From positions 154,362-218,361 of the forward strand of contig NZ_JBEYUH010000008.1 in assembly GCF_040643435.1 (NCBI RefSeq): a stretch of DNA of 64,000 nucleotides. The letters run 5' to 3'. This DNA comes from Rhodococcus sp040643435 (GTDB taxonomy: Bacteria; Actinomycetota; Actinomycetes; Mycobacteriales; Mycobacteriaceae). The notes beneath the pieces were generated by a model. It was not told the DNA's origin, searched no databases, and saw only the letters and a program-made list of their open reading frames with translations. Of the stretch, positions 41,124-48,791 are shown piece by piece. The position numbers and the translations under genes are program-made. The stretch's first letter is position 1; the number at the start of each line of letters is the position of its first letter.

Positions 41124-41521
41124 GTGCGGACGTCGACGGAGATCGGCACGAAGGCCGGGCGCTGACGGGCAGGCGGGTCCGGCGACGGCTCCGGCGGGTC
41201 GCCGCCGTCCCGGGCGGAGGGCAGATACTGCGAGAGGAACTCGCGCAGGAGCGCGATCAGCGCAGCCAGCTTCGTCGCCAACCGGGTGATCAGTTCGTGG
41301 TTCTCACCACGCACCAGCGCAGCTGCGGCACAGAGTGGACACCACGCGCAGCCGTTCGCGGCCACAGCCCCGCCGCGATCGGATTCGTTCTCACCGGAAG
41401 AGTGCGCCGCGGCACCGCCGGGCGCAGCGACGAATTGCTGGACCGCGTCTTCCACCCGGTCGAGCACCACGTCGGCGAGCAGAAGCAGCTCGGACAGCAG
41501 AGCGTCGTGATCATCCCTCAC
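41120..41521 (-). CDS. Conserved actinobacterial protein with CxxCPxC motif (Rv2183c-like)
   Basis: A 133-residue protein of unknown function. The GTG at 41519-41521 overlaps the stop of the ArsA-like gene (GTGA). The N-terminal helix DALLSELLLLADVVLDRVEDAVQQFV is followed by NGCAWCPLCAAAALVRGENHELITRLATKLAALIALLREFL, with three clustered cysteines that could bind a metal or cofactor, and a Pro-rich tail. The order (ArsA-like, this gene) follows Rv2184c-Rv2183c. No membrane helix is certain. Confidence 0.75.
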   Translation of the reverse strand: MRDDHDALLSELLLLADVVLDRVEDAVQQFVAAPGGAAAHSSGENESDRGGAVAANGCAWCPLCAAAALVRGENHELITRLATKLAALIALLREFLSQYLPSARDGGDPPEPSPDPPARQRPAFVPISVDVRT

Positions 41522-42729
41522 TGCGGCCACACCGCCGGATCCGGCACGAATCGCACCACCAGGTCGGTTCCGTCGAACTCTGCCGCCGAAACGGTGCATC
41601 GGCGCAGCCCCGAAGCGAGGCGCACCCGGCGCCGCATACCGTCGGCGCCGACGAGCAGATCGTCACCGATCCTGCCGAGCGTCAGCGACGCAGCATCGTC
41701 GAGTGGTAGGTACATGCGCATCGCGTACACCGCGTCCACTCCTGCTCCCGACTCGTGCTGCACCCGGACCGGATCATCGCCGCTCCCAGAGGGAAGGGGT
41801 TCGTCCCGGTGGAGGTCCTCGGCGATCTCCCCCAGAGCTGCCAACCCTACCGGTTCGGCAGCGCGTCGCTCGCACACGATCACGGGGACGTCGGTAACGC
41901 TCGATTCGATGTCGTCGACGATCGCCTGCTGCGCGGCGCGCTGGTCCGCGAGCAGCCGGGCTGCCGCACCCGTGCCACTCACCGCAGGGACGACCCCGTT
42001 GATCACGACCGCTTCGACACCGATGCCCGCGAGGGCGAGCCACGACCGCACTCTGCGGAGCTCGGCGCGACCGGCGCGGTCCGGGGTCGCCACGAGCACA
42101 GCCGCGCTGCGACGGCGGTCGTCGAGCAGGTCGCGCACCTCGACGATGCCGGACTGCAACCGGTCGAACAGGGCGACGAGCACGTGTGTCCGGGGATCCG
42201 GCCCCGTCGCTGCTGCGACCCGGCTGTGCTGCGGCCAGATCCGTGCGAGATAGTCCGCCACCGTGCGGGGCGCGGTGAGGGTGCGCAACGCGTCGGCCGA
42301 AGCCGGGGCATCGACGATGATGCGGGTCCACCGGCCGGTGCCCGCGAGCCGCGCTACCTCCGAGAGCACCAGGAGTTCCTGGACTCCCGGCAGTCCGGTG
42401 AGTTCGTCGGGCTCCGGCAGGTCGAACCTGTCGGCGTGGTCGTGTGCCCCGGCAAGCGCCGCCATCGATGCGAGTACGGCATAACGCGAACGCAGCAACT
42501 GCAGCGAGTCGATCTCCACCATGTCGAGGTTCTCCTCGACGGTTCCGATACCGGACTCACCGGCCGTGGCCCGGTTCCGGGCCGGGGGCAGGTCGAGAAC
42601 GTCGCCGAGGGAATGTGCCTGGTCGATGGATACGACGAGCACGGATTCTCCGGCGCGGGCGGTCCTGAGCGCATCGGCCGCAGCCAGCGTGGTCTTCCCG
42701 GCACCGCCCTTGCCGAGGAACCATCGCAC
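41518..42729 (-). CDS. ArsA/GET3-like ATPase (Rv2184c-like)
   Basis: A 403-residue SIMIBI-class ATPase. The deviant Walker A FLGKGGAGKTTLAAADA lies at the very N-terminus. VVSIDQAHSLGDVLD (switch I-like) and IIVDAPASADALR (Walker B) follow. The C-terminal ~80 residues form a small beta-rich domain. The family may be a tail-anchored-protein or metal-handling ATPase; Rv2184c is uncharacterised. The start is either GTG 42729 (VRWFLGKGG) or CTG at 42754-42756 overlapping the preceding stop (CTGA). It is encoded with two START-like proteins. Confidence 0.82.
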   Translation of the reverse strand: MRWFLGKGGAGKTTLAAADALRTARAGESVLVVSIDQAHSLGDVLDLPPARNRATAGESGIGTVEENLDMVEIDSLQLLRSRYAVLASMAALAGAHDHADRFDLPEPDELTGLPGVQELLVLSEVARLAGTGRWTRIIVDAPASADALRTLTAPRTVADYLARIWPQHSRVAAATGPDPRTHVLVALFDRLQSGIVEVRDLLDDRRRSAAVLVATPDRAGRAELRRVRSWLALAGIGVEAVVINGVVPAVSGTGAAARLLADQRAAQQAIVDDIESSVTDVPVIVCERRAAEPVGLAALGEIAEDLHRDEPLPSGSGDDPVRVQHESGAGVDAVYAMRMYLPLDDAASLTLGRIGDDLLVGADGMRRRVRLASGLRRCTVSAAEFDGTDLVVRFVPDPAVWPQ

Positions 42730-42752
42730 GGCGGCCGGGTCGTTGCTGCCGT

Positions 42753-43190
42753 TCAGCCCTCGACCTGCTTCTTGAGTTCCTTGAGGGCGGTGTCGGTGAT
42801 GACCTTCTCCGCCTTGCGCTTGAACAGTCCGATCATCGGGATCGTGAGATCGACCGTCAGCTGGTAGTCGACGACCGTGCCGCCGTCCGGAGTCTCGGTC
42901 AGCATGTACGAGCCGGACTGGGCCTTCTGGATCTCGCCGCTCTCGAGTTCCCAGCTCACCGCGCGGTTGTCGGGTGCCCACTTGTACCGCAGGACGTAGG
43001 TGTCCTTGACGATGCCCGCGTCGAGGACGAAGCGCACACGCTCGGCCCGTCCATCGGAGCGGAGTTCCACGACCTCCACGGTCTTCGCCGCCGACACCCA
43101 CGTGGGGTAGGCATCGAAATCTGCGATGACCGCCATGACACGCTCGGCCGGCGCGTCGATGGTGATCGACCTCTTCGTCTTCTCGGCCAT
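42753..43190 (-). CDS. START/SRPBCC-like protein (Rv2185c-like)
   Basis: A 145-residue helix-grip protein of the polyketide cyclase/dehydrase superfamily. It opens with KTKRSITIDAPAERVMAVIADFDAYPTWV and ends with the long C-terminal helix LFKRKAEKVITDTALKELKKQVEG. The fold binds lipids or other hydrophobic molecules in a cavity. The ligand is unknown. Directly upstream of the ArsA-like gene and coupled to it; equivalent to Rv2185c. Confidence 0.88.
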   Translation of the reverse strand: MAEKTKRSITIDAPAERVMAVIADFDAYPTWVSAAKTVEVVELRSDGRAERVRFVLDAGIVKDTYVLRYKWAPDNRAVSWELESGEIQKAQSGSYMLTETPDGGTVVDYQLTVDLTIPMIGLFKRKAEKVITDTALKELKKQVEG

Positions 43191-43291
43191 GTGGTGAAGG
43201 CTCCCTTTCTCGGTCCCTCGCGTGCACCCGGTGCGTCCCGTTCCGACGGTCTATCACACACCGCAGGAACAACGGTATCGGGAGTCGGCTG

Positions 43292-43681
43292 TCAGGGACG
43301 TGGTGGCTCACCGGCCGGACGACCGGCCTCGAGACGCTGCTTGACCTCGAAGGTCATCGCTTTTCCCTGGACACGCCGCGTCCGGTTCATTCCGGCGAGG
43401 TCGAGACCGGCGACCCGCTCGGGCGCGACACCCACCGGTTCGCAGTGCAGGAAGTAGTGGATCACCCCGCCGTCCAGGACCGGCTCGATCCACACTTCCA
43501 TCGTTCCCTCGAGCGGGCCGGACACCGTCCACCGGATGCCCTTCTCTGCACGGTCCTCACGCACGGTCAGTGCGAGATCCGGCCACCATGCACGCCACCT
43601 GTCGGGCGCCGCGATCTCGTCGGCGATGCGCTCGGGGGGCGCGGCTACGAAGGTCTGATCGGCCACCTGGATGCTGCTCAC
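43292..43681 (-). CDS. START/SRPBCC-like protein (second copy)
   Basis: A 129-residue SRPBCC-fold protein: VADQTFVAAPPERIADEIAAPDRWRAWWPDL, then MEVWIEPVLDGGVIHYFLHCEP. The GTG at 43681 is preferred; a GTG at 43696 adds five residues. Neither has a strong ribosome site. Distinct in sequence from the neighbouring SRPBCC protein, but likely in the same operon (101-base gap). Equivalent by position to Rv2186c. The fadD15 gene that follows Rv2186c in M. tuberculosis is absent; pimB' is adjacent instead. Confidence 0.78.
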   Translation of the reverse strand: MSSIQVADQTFVAAPPERIADEIAAPDRWRAWWPDLALTVREDRAEKGIRWTVSGPLEGTMEVWIEPVLDGGVIHYFLHCEPVGVAPERVAGLDLAGMNRTRRVQGKAMTFEVKQRLEAGRPAGEPPRP

Positions 43682-43720
43682 GCAGGACAGCTTCACATAT
43701 CGTCTGCCGGCGCTGTCCGG

Positions 43721-44890
43721 TCACCCCGCCGACGGCGCCATGCTCCCCGTCGGCGGCGTTGCGGCGTCGAGATAGCCACGCAATCTCGCACCCAGAACGT
43801 CCCACCGCCAGGCGTCGGAAACCCATTCCCGGCCTGCGGCGCCCATCGCGGCGGCACGATCCGGATCGGCCAGGACACCGGACACCGCGGTGGCAACAGC
43901 TGTCACCGACCTGCCGTCGACGACGAACCCCGTCCGGCCGTCCTGCACCGTTTCCGGGGCACCCCCCGAGCGTCCGGCCACCACCGGCACGCCGGTGGCG
44001 GACGCTTCGAGGTAGACGATGCCGAGTCCCTCGACGTCGAGACCGCCGCCACGGGTGCGGCACGGCATCGCGAACACGTCGGCGATGGTGTGGTGCGCGG
44101 CGAGTTCGGCAGCCGGCACCGTACCGGTGAACACGACGTGCTGCTCCACGCCGGTCCGGCGCGCCAGCTCCCGCAGTCGCGCCTCGTAAGGTCCGCCGCC
44201 GACCACGACGAGTACGGCCCCGTCGATGCGCTGCCGGATCTCCGGCAGCGCGCGGATGAGCACGTCCTGACCCTTGCGCGGCACGAGGCGCGACAGGCAC
44301 AACACGGTGGGGCGGTCGCCGAGCCCGTAGCGCGCACGTAATTCGGCACGCGCTCCGGCATCCGGGCGGAAGACCTCGGGGTCGACGCCGGACGGCAGGT
44401 GTTCGAGGCCGGCCTCGGGGCCGAACGCGGAGGCGAACCGACCGCGGGTGTAGCGACTGACGTAGGTGACGGTGTCGGTGTGGTCGCCGATCTGCCTCAA
44501 TGCCTGCCGTCCGCCGGGCAGCATCGACCACCCGACCTCGTGGCCGTGCGTGCTGGCCACGATGCGCTGTGCTCCGGCGCGGCGCATCACCGGCGCCAGC
44601 AGCGCCAAGGGGGCGGCGGCCCCGAACCAGACGGTGTCGCAGTCGTGTTCGACGAGCAGCCGGGCAGCTCGTCGCGCCACGTCCGGGGTCGGAAGCATCA
44701 ACGTCGTGGGATGGCGAACGACCTCGTAGGGTGCCCGTGCGTCGAACTTCACGTGGCTGTCGCCACGCCAGCGCGGCGCGTAGACGAGCAGGTCGTCGGC
44801 GGGCAGCTGATTCGCGAATGCTTGCAGATAGGACTGGATGCCCCCGGGACGGGGAGGAAAGTCGTTGGTCACCAGGAGGGTCCGCGCCAT
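43721..44890 (-). CDS. pimB: PIM mannosyltransferase PimB'
   Basis: A GT4 glycosyltransferase of 389 residues that adds the second mannose to phosphatidylinositol mannoside from GDP-mannose on the cytoplasmic face. It opens MARTLLVTNDFPPRPGGIQSY. ASTHGHEVGWS, LPSGVDPEVFRPD, CLSRLVPRKGQDVLIRALP and the E-x7-E motif in EGLGIVYLEA are typical of this subfamily. The length matches M. tuberculosis PimB' (385). The start is supported by GGTGACC spacing and the family N-terminus. The C-terminal tail is Pro-rich. Confidence 0.93.
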   Translation of the reverse strand: MARTLLVTNDFPPRPGGIQSYLQAFANQLPADDLLVYAPRWRGDSHVKFDARAPYEVVRHPTTLMLPTPDVARRAARLLVEHDCDTVWFGAAAPLALLAPVMRRAGAQRIVASTHGHEVGWSMLPGGRQALRQIGDHTDTVTYVSRYTRGRFASAFGPEAGLEHLPSGVDPEVFRPDAGARAELRARYGLGDRPTVLCLSRLVPRKGQDVLIRALPEIRQRIDGAVLVVVGGGPYEARLRELARRTGVEQHVVFTGTVPAAELAAHHTIADVFAMPCRTRGGGLDVEGLGIVYLEASATGVPVVAGRSGGAPETVQDGRTGFVVDGRSVTAVATAVSGVLADPDRAAAMGAAGREWVSDAWRWDVLGARLRGYLDAATPPTGSMAPSAG

Positions 44891-44924
44891 GCGTCCACCG
44901 TAGAAGCTGCGAGACCGCGGTCGG

Positions 44925-46268
44925 TCAACGGGTGTCGCGGACGCGCTCGTCCAGCCATCTTCCCCATCGGTCCACGAAACCGGCGGTATCGACGCCGAGG
45001 AACTCGGTGAGCACCGCGTCGAGCCGGGCGCTCGGGACGGGACCCGTGGCGAGTGCACGGTAGAGCGCGACGAGCCGGTCGTGCCCGAACTCGTCCGCAG
45101 TGAACGCGGCGATCGACCAGGCCGTCTCGTAGGCGAGCGCAGACCGCTCACCGGTGAAGTCGTCGTCCGCCGGTAGCGAGTCCGGCGCTCCCGCCGAGGC
45201 GACCTGCCCGGACAGCGTCGGCGCGACCCGCCACACGTCCGTCCTTCCCCTGGTCTCGGGATCGCCTGCGGCGGTGCGATGACCGACGTAGTCTGCGAAA
45301 CCCTCGAGCATCCACATGGGAGAACCGTCGACGGTGTCGGCGCGCGCGGCGACGTGCACCATCTCGTGCGCGAGCACCACGGCCAGGGTCGTGTCGTCGA
45401 GCCGGTCGCTTGCTGCCGGATTGAAGACGATGCGACGCCCGGTGGCGATCCGGCGTTCGTGGTCCACATCGTCGGAGACTGCAACTGCCGCGATGTCGTC
45501 GCCGTCGTGTCGCGGGCCCACGAGGTGCGTGAACTCCTCTCGCGTCGAGGTCACGAGGATCAGAGCACGCCGCGGCCAGTCGCCGCCCCACAGTTCGTCG
45601 ACGGACTCGACGGCGGAGGGCAACTCGCGTGCCGTCCGGTCCACGAACGTTGCGTTGTCCGGGTGCCCGATCACGAGTGACCGCCCGCCCTCGGTCTGCA
45701 CCGCGGCGACGTGGAGCGGTCCGTGGTCCCACGGACCTCGCCAGGTCACACTTTCCGCACCCGCGAGGACCGGCGCATCGTCGGCGATCCGCCACCCCTG
45801 CGGGCGGTGGACGAACAGTATCGTCACCGGCCGGCGGGTAGGAACGTCGTCGATGCCGTCGACCGCGTACCTGAGGAGCACCCGGTGAGCCCGTACCTCG
45901 TCGGCACCGAACCGAGTGACGGCCTCGCCGGACAGCGGAAGCGCAGGTTCGGGTACGAGTTCGTAACCGAAATCGGCGAGGGGAACCGAGGAGAGCGCGG
46001 CAAGCCGCTGTCGTTCGGCCTCGAGGAGCGCCGGCGACGAATCGTCGATCAGCGTCCCGAGGGCCTCCGAGTCTCCGGTCCGGACTGCGTCGGCCCACTC
46101 GTCCAACACCATCTGCAGGTCGGCGCGTACCTGTGTATCGACGCCGCCGGTCCCCGCCGGATCGACGACCAGCAGAAACCCTGCCGTGGCGAGGGCGAGC
46201 ACCAGCCCCGCGAGGCCGAGCCGCTCCCATCGACGGGTACCGGCGGAGGAAGACGAACGCGCGGGCAC
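44925..46268 (-). CDS. Membrane-anchored gluzincin-like metallopeptidase
   Basis: A 447-residue protein with an Arg/Ser-rich N-terminus and one membrane helix (about 17-36), so the bulk is outside. The zinc motif HEMVH (in VVLAHEMVHVAARA, about 300) is followed by MWMLEGFADYVGHR, the third ligand region of the peptidase MA-like family. The first half (about 45-180) is a cystatin/NTF2-like stretch. The substrate is unknown. Its position between pimB' and NlpC/P60 genes suggests cell-envelope work. Equivalent by place to Rv2189c only loosely. Confidence 0.8.
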   Translation of the reverse strand: MPARSSSSAGTRRWERLGLAGLVLALATAGFLLVVDPAGTGGVDTQVRADLQMVLDEWADAVRTGDSEALGTLIDDSSPALLEAERQRLAALSSVPLADFGYELVPEPALPLSGEAVTRFGADEVRAHRVLLRYAVDGIDDVPTRRPVTILFVHRPQGWRIADDAPVLAGAESVTWRGPWDHGPLHVAAVQTEGGRSLVIGHPDNATFVDRTARELPSAVESVDELWGGDWPRRALILVTSTREEFTHLVGPRHDGDDIAAVAVSDDVDHERRIATGRRIVFNPAASDRLDDTTLAVVLAHEMVHVAARADTVDGSPMWMLEGFADYVGHRTAAGDPETRGRTDVWRVAPTLSGQVASAGAPDSLPADDDFTGERSALAYETAWSIAAFTADEFGHDRLVALYRALATGPVPSARLDAVLTEFLGVDTAGFVDRWGRWLDERVRDTR

Positions 46269-46339
46269 CGCGTCAGTCTAGGTCGACGCGCCGGGTCCTC
46301 TCGGCGCGACCTCGGCAGCGGCGGTCCCGGAATGCCCGA

Positions 46340-47428
46340 TCAGTACCGCCGAGCGCTGTGGAAGGGAAAGCGGTCGATCGACTGGACCTTCACGGGTACG
46401 CCGAAGGTCGAGGCGTGCACCATGTTGCCGTCGCCCACGTACATGCCGACGTGGGAGGCGTCGTCGTAGAAGATCACGAGATCGCCCGGCTGCAGATTTG
46501 CGCGGGAGACCGGAATTCCCCCTTGTGCCTGGGCCTGGCTCGAACGCGGCAGGGTCTTACCGACCTGCTTGTAGGCCCACACCATGAGTCCCGAACAGTC
46601 GAACTGGCCGGGTCCGGTCGCCCCCCAGACGTACGGCGATCCGATGCGGGACATCGCGGCACGAACCGCGGCGCCGTTGCTGCCGGGAACGAGGTGCTGC
46701 ATGATCTTCTCGGCGTCGAGGCCCGGCGGGAAGGGGGTGCCGGCGAGTTCGGCCTTCTCCTCGTCGCTCAGTGCCTCGAAGGCATCGAGCACGCCCTCGA
46801 TCTGCTGTTCGAGCTCGGCCTGTCGCTGCTGGAGTTCGTCGCGGAGGACCTGGGCCCGTTCGGAGGCGGCACGTGCCTCCTCGGCGGCGTGCTGCGCGGC
46901 CACGGCCGCTTCGGCCGCAGCGGCGGTGGCCGCCCGGAAACCTTCGACCTCGCGGGAGGTCTGCGCGCCGAGGACGTCGAGCAGCACCATCTGGTCGAGC
47001 ATCTGCTGGGGCGAGTCGCTCACCATGACCGCGAAGAGCCGGTTCGTGCGCGCACCGCGGTAATTGGCCAGGGCGAGCTTGTCGACGGTCGGCTTGAAGC
47101 GGGCGATGTCCGCGCGCGCGACACGGAGAGCCTCGTCGGCTTGGGCGGCGCGTGCTTCTGCGTCGTGCCGGGCTGCGATCTTCGCTTCGAGATCCACGCC
47201 CGCGTTGTGCAGCGCCTCGGTTGCCTGCTCGCTCCGGCGCGAGAGGTCGGCGAGATGTTCGAGACGAGCGGTGGGAGTGTCCCCCGGCGGTTGCGCCGTG
47301 ACAGGCGAAACGGTGAAACCGAGAATCATCAGCACGAGTACGACGACCGCGGCCGGTCGGCCGATATGTCGCTCGGCCCGCATTCGAACGAGTTGCTTCG
47401 TCCTGTCGGAAACCACGTGGGCTCGCAT
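46340..47428 (-). CDS. NlpC/P60 peptidoglycan hydrolase with coiled coil (Rv2190c-like)
   Basis: A 362-residue secreted hydrolase. It has a signal or anchor helix (about 24-44), a long coiled coil (about 50-215, rich in Ala/Glu/Arg) and a C-terminal NlpC/P60 domain (about 245-362). Catalytic Cys is in FDCSGLMVW and His in SHVGMYVGDGNMVHAS. It should cut the D-Glu-mDAP bond of stem peptides. The coiled coil resembles regions that bind FtsEX in RipC-type proteins. It lies 155 bases downstream of the second NlpC/P60 gene, across a strong terminator. Confidence 0.92.
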   Translation of the reverse strand: MRAHVVSDRTKQLVRMRAERHIGRPAAVVVLVLMILGFTVSPVTAQPPGDTPTARLEHLADLSRRSEQATEALHNAGVDLEAKIAARHDAEARAAQADEALRVARADIARFKPTVDKLALANYRGARTNRLFAVMVSDSPQQMLDQMVLLDVLGAQTSREVEGFRAATAAAAEAAVAAQHAAEEARAASERAQVLRDELQQRQAELEQQIEGVLDAFEALSDEEKAELAGTPFPPGLDAEKIMQHLVPGSNGAAVRAAMSRIGSPYVWGATGPGQFDCSGLMVWAYKQVGKTLPRSSQAQAQGGIPVSRANLQPGDLVIFYDDASHVGMYVGDGNMVHASTFGVPVKVQSIDRFPFHSARRY

Positions 47429-47531
47429 CCTTTCCCGAAGGTCTCGATCAGGTTACGGAACCGCATAGGTTTGTGTCTACTCGCGGGTATCCCTGCGCAA
47501 TGACGCCGTTTGTGCTCAAAGAAGGCGGAAA

Positions 47532-47561
47532 GGGTGGGTCCGGCATGTGCCGGACCCACCC
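47532..47561 (-). terminator. Terminator after the riboswitch-controlled NlpC/P60 gene
   Basis: A perfect 14-base inverted repeat, GGGTGGGTCCGGCA / TGCCGGACCCACCC, with a 2-base loop lies 23 bases past the stop. On the minus strand it is followed by TTTCCGCCTTCTTT. It probably insulates the next NlpC/P60 gene, which then needs its own promoter. Confidence 0.8.
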
Positions 47562-47583
47562 TCACCGCAGATGCGCGGTCGGA

Positions 47584-48165
47584 TCAGAAGCGACGGGCGC
47601 CGTCGACGGGCATCGAGTTCAGCGGCGCAATCTTGACCGGCTGGCTCGAGGTCGACGCGTGCACGATGTTGCCACCACCGATGTAGATGCCGGTATGGCT
47701 GCCACCGTAGAAGGAAACGACGTCACCGGGCGCCAGAGCATTGATGTCGACCGGAGTACCGGCGGACGCCTGCTCGTAGCTGGTCCGCGGCACGTCGAGC
47801 CCGGCCTGCTTGAAGGCCCACTGGACGAGGCCGGAGCAGTCGAAGGAGTTCGGTCCGGCGGCACCGTAGACGTAGGGAGCGCCGATCTTCGACTGCGCGG
47901 CGTCGGCAGCGCGCTGCCCGACGGAACTGTAAGGAGCAGCGAAGGAAGCGACCGGAGTCGTGGGGACGTTCTCGGGGGCCGGCGGGAGAAGCTGGGCGAC
48001 CTCCGGGGGCACGGTCACACCGGCAGGAAGGTCGAAGGTTCCGACACCCGGGATGTTGATCGGCTCGGCCATCGCCGGGCCGGCCGAGAGGGTGACTGCT
48101 CCGAGAGCAATGGCACCGGCGACGAGGGCGCGGCGGGCGGTGCGCTTGCTGTTGTTCGAGACCAC
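47584..48165 (-). CDS. Small secreted NlpC/P60 hydrolase (c-di-AMP riboswitch-controlled)
   Basis: A 193-residue exported protein. The GTG at 48163-48165 follows GGAG and gives VVSNNSKRTARRALVAG, then a signal peptide ending at AMA-EP (about 35). A short Pro-rich spacer precedes the NlpC/P60 domain, with Cys in FDCSGLVQW and His in SHTGIYIGGGNIVHAS. Close in sequence and layout to RipB/RipD-like enzymes. A 30-base-longer start is possible. Expected to trim peptidoglycan stem peptides outside the membrane; cyclic di-AMP likely sets its expression through the leader. Confidence 0.92.
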   Translation of the reverse strand: MVSNNSKRTARRALVAGAIALGAVTLSAGPAMAEPINIPGVGTFDLPAGVTVPPEVAQLLPPAPENVPTTPVASFAAPYSSVGQRAADAAQSKIGAPYVYGAAGPNSFDCSGLVQWAFKQAGLDVPRTSYEQASAGTPVDINALAPGDVVSFYGGSHTGIYIGGGNIVHASTSSQPVKIAPLNSMPVDGARRF

Positions 48166-48195
48166 GAGGGGATGTTCTCCGTTTCTTCCGTTCAC

Positions 48196-48420
48196 CCGCC
48201 GACCGAGTTAGCTGACGGGTTCGGGCCGGAAGATCAGCCCTACCCCTCGCCACGACGGGCGGAGGGGATTCACCCCAAGAACTACGTGGGTCCCCGGCTC
48301 ACCCTCCCCGAAGTCGGAAAGGAATGATTAGGCGGTAACCGCGCGGCTCCAGCCCGGGAGTGGACCGGAAAACTCTCCGCTTGGTCACAAAAAGATTACG
48401 AAACGGCATCGATGAAGTCG
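48196..48420 (-). promoter_or_regulatory. c-di-AMP (ydaO/yuaA) riboswitch and promoter
   Basis: On the minus strand the leader carries landmarks of the ydaO class, in order: CCGCCTAATCATTCC, GGGTGAGCCGGGGACCCACG, GGGGTGAATCCC, the GGGTAGGGCTGATC stretch and CCGAACCCGTCAGCTAACTC before GGTCGGCG. Such riboswitches bind cyclic di-AMP and in Actinobacteria usually precede cell-wall hydrolase genes. A -10 TAATCT lies near 48393 upstream. No clear terminator stem precedes the start, so control could be transcriptional through an alternative fold or translational. The aptamer spans about 48198-48345. Confidence 0.88.
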
Positions 48421-48791
48421 ACCGGTCGAGGGCCCAGTTCGCCCGTTCGGGCCGATTCGCCCAGCTGGATTCCCGCCTGTGCAACAGTCCGATAACGGCG
48501 CGGTAACAGGGCGGTCCCATCAGCACGCCGGCGCGGTGGCCACGGCAGCGGACGCCGCCCGATTCGCCCGTATTCGGCACGAAGTCCCCAGGTGAGAGCG
48601 GTAGCGTCCTGTGATGCCGTTCGGAACGGAACGATCCGGTTCGCCCGATTGCGCACCGGAGGCCGATCGGTCTGTTTTCGCACCCCCGGTACCCCTCGGC
48701 GCGACCTGAAAAACGGGGTGTGATCCTCCTCTCCACCGACCGTTCGGAGCCGCCGAAAGGGCTGTCGGTGCAGCTTTCTAGGCTCTGCCGC
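48421..48791. other. Intergenic stretch between riboswitch and exonuclease gene
   Basis: No gene is supported here. The right end holds TAGGCT (48779-48784), a -10 hexamer exactly 7 bases before the exonuclease ATG. The middle is Arg-codon-like GC-rich sequence with no further structure recognised. Confidence 0.5.
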
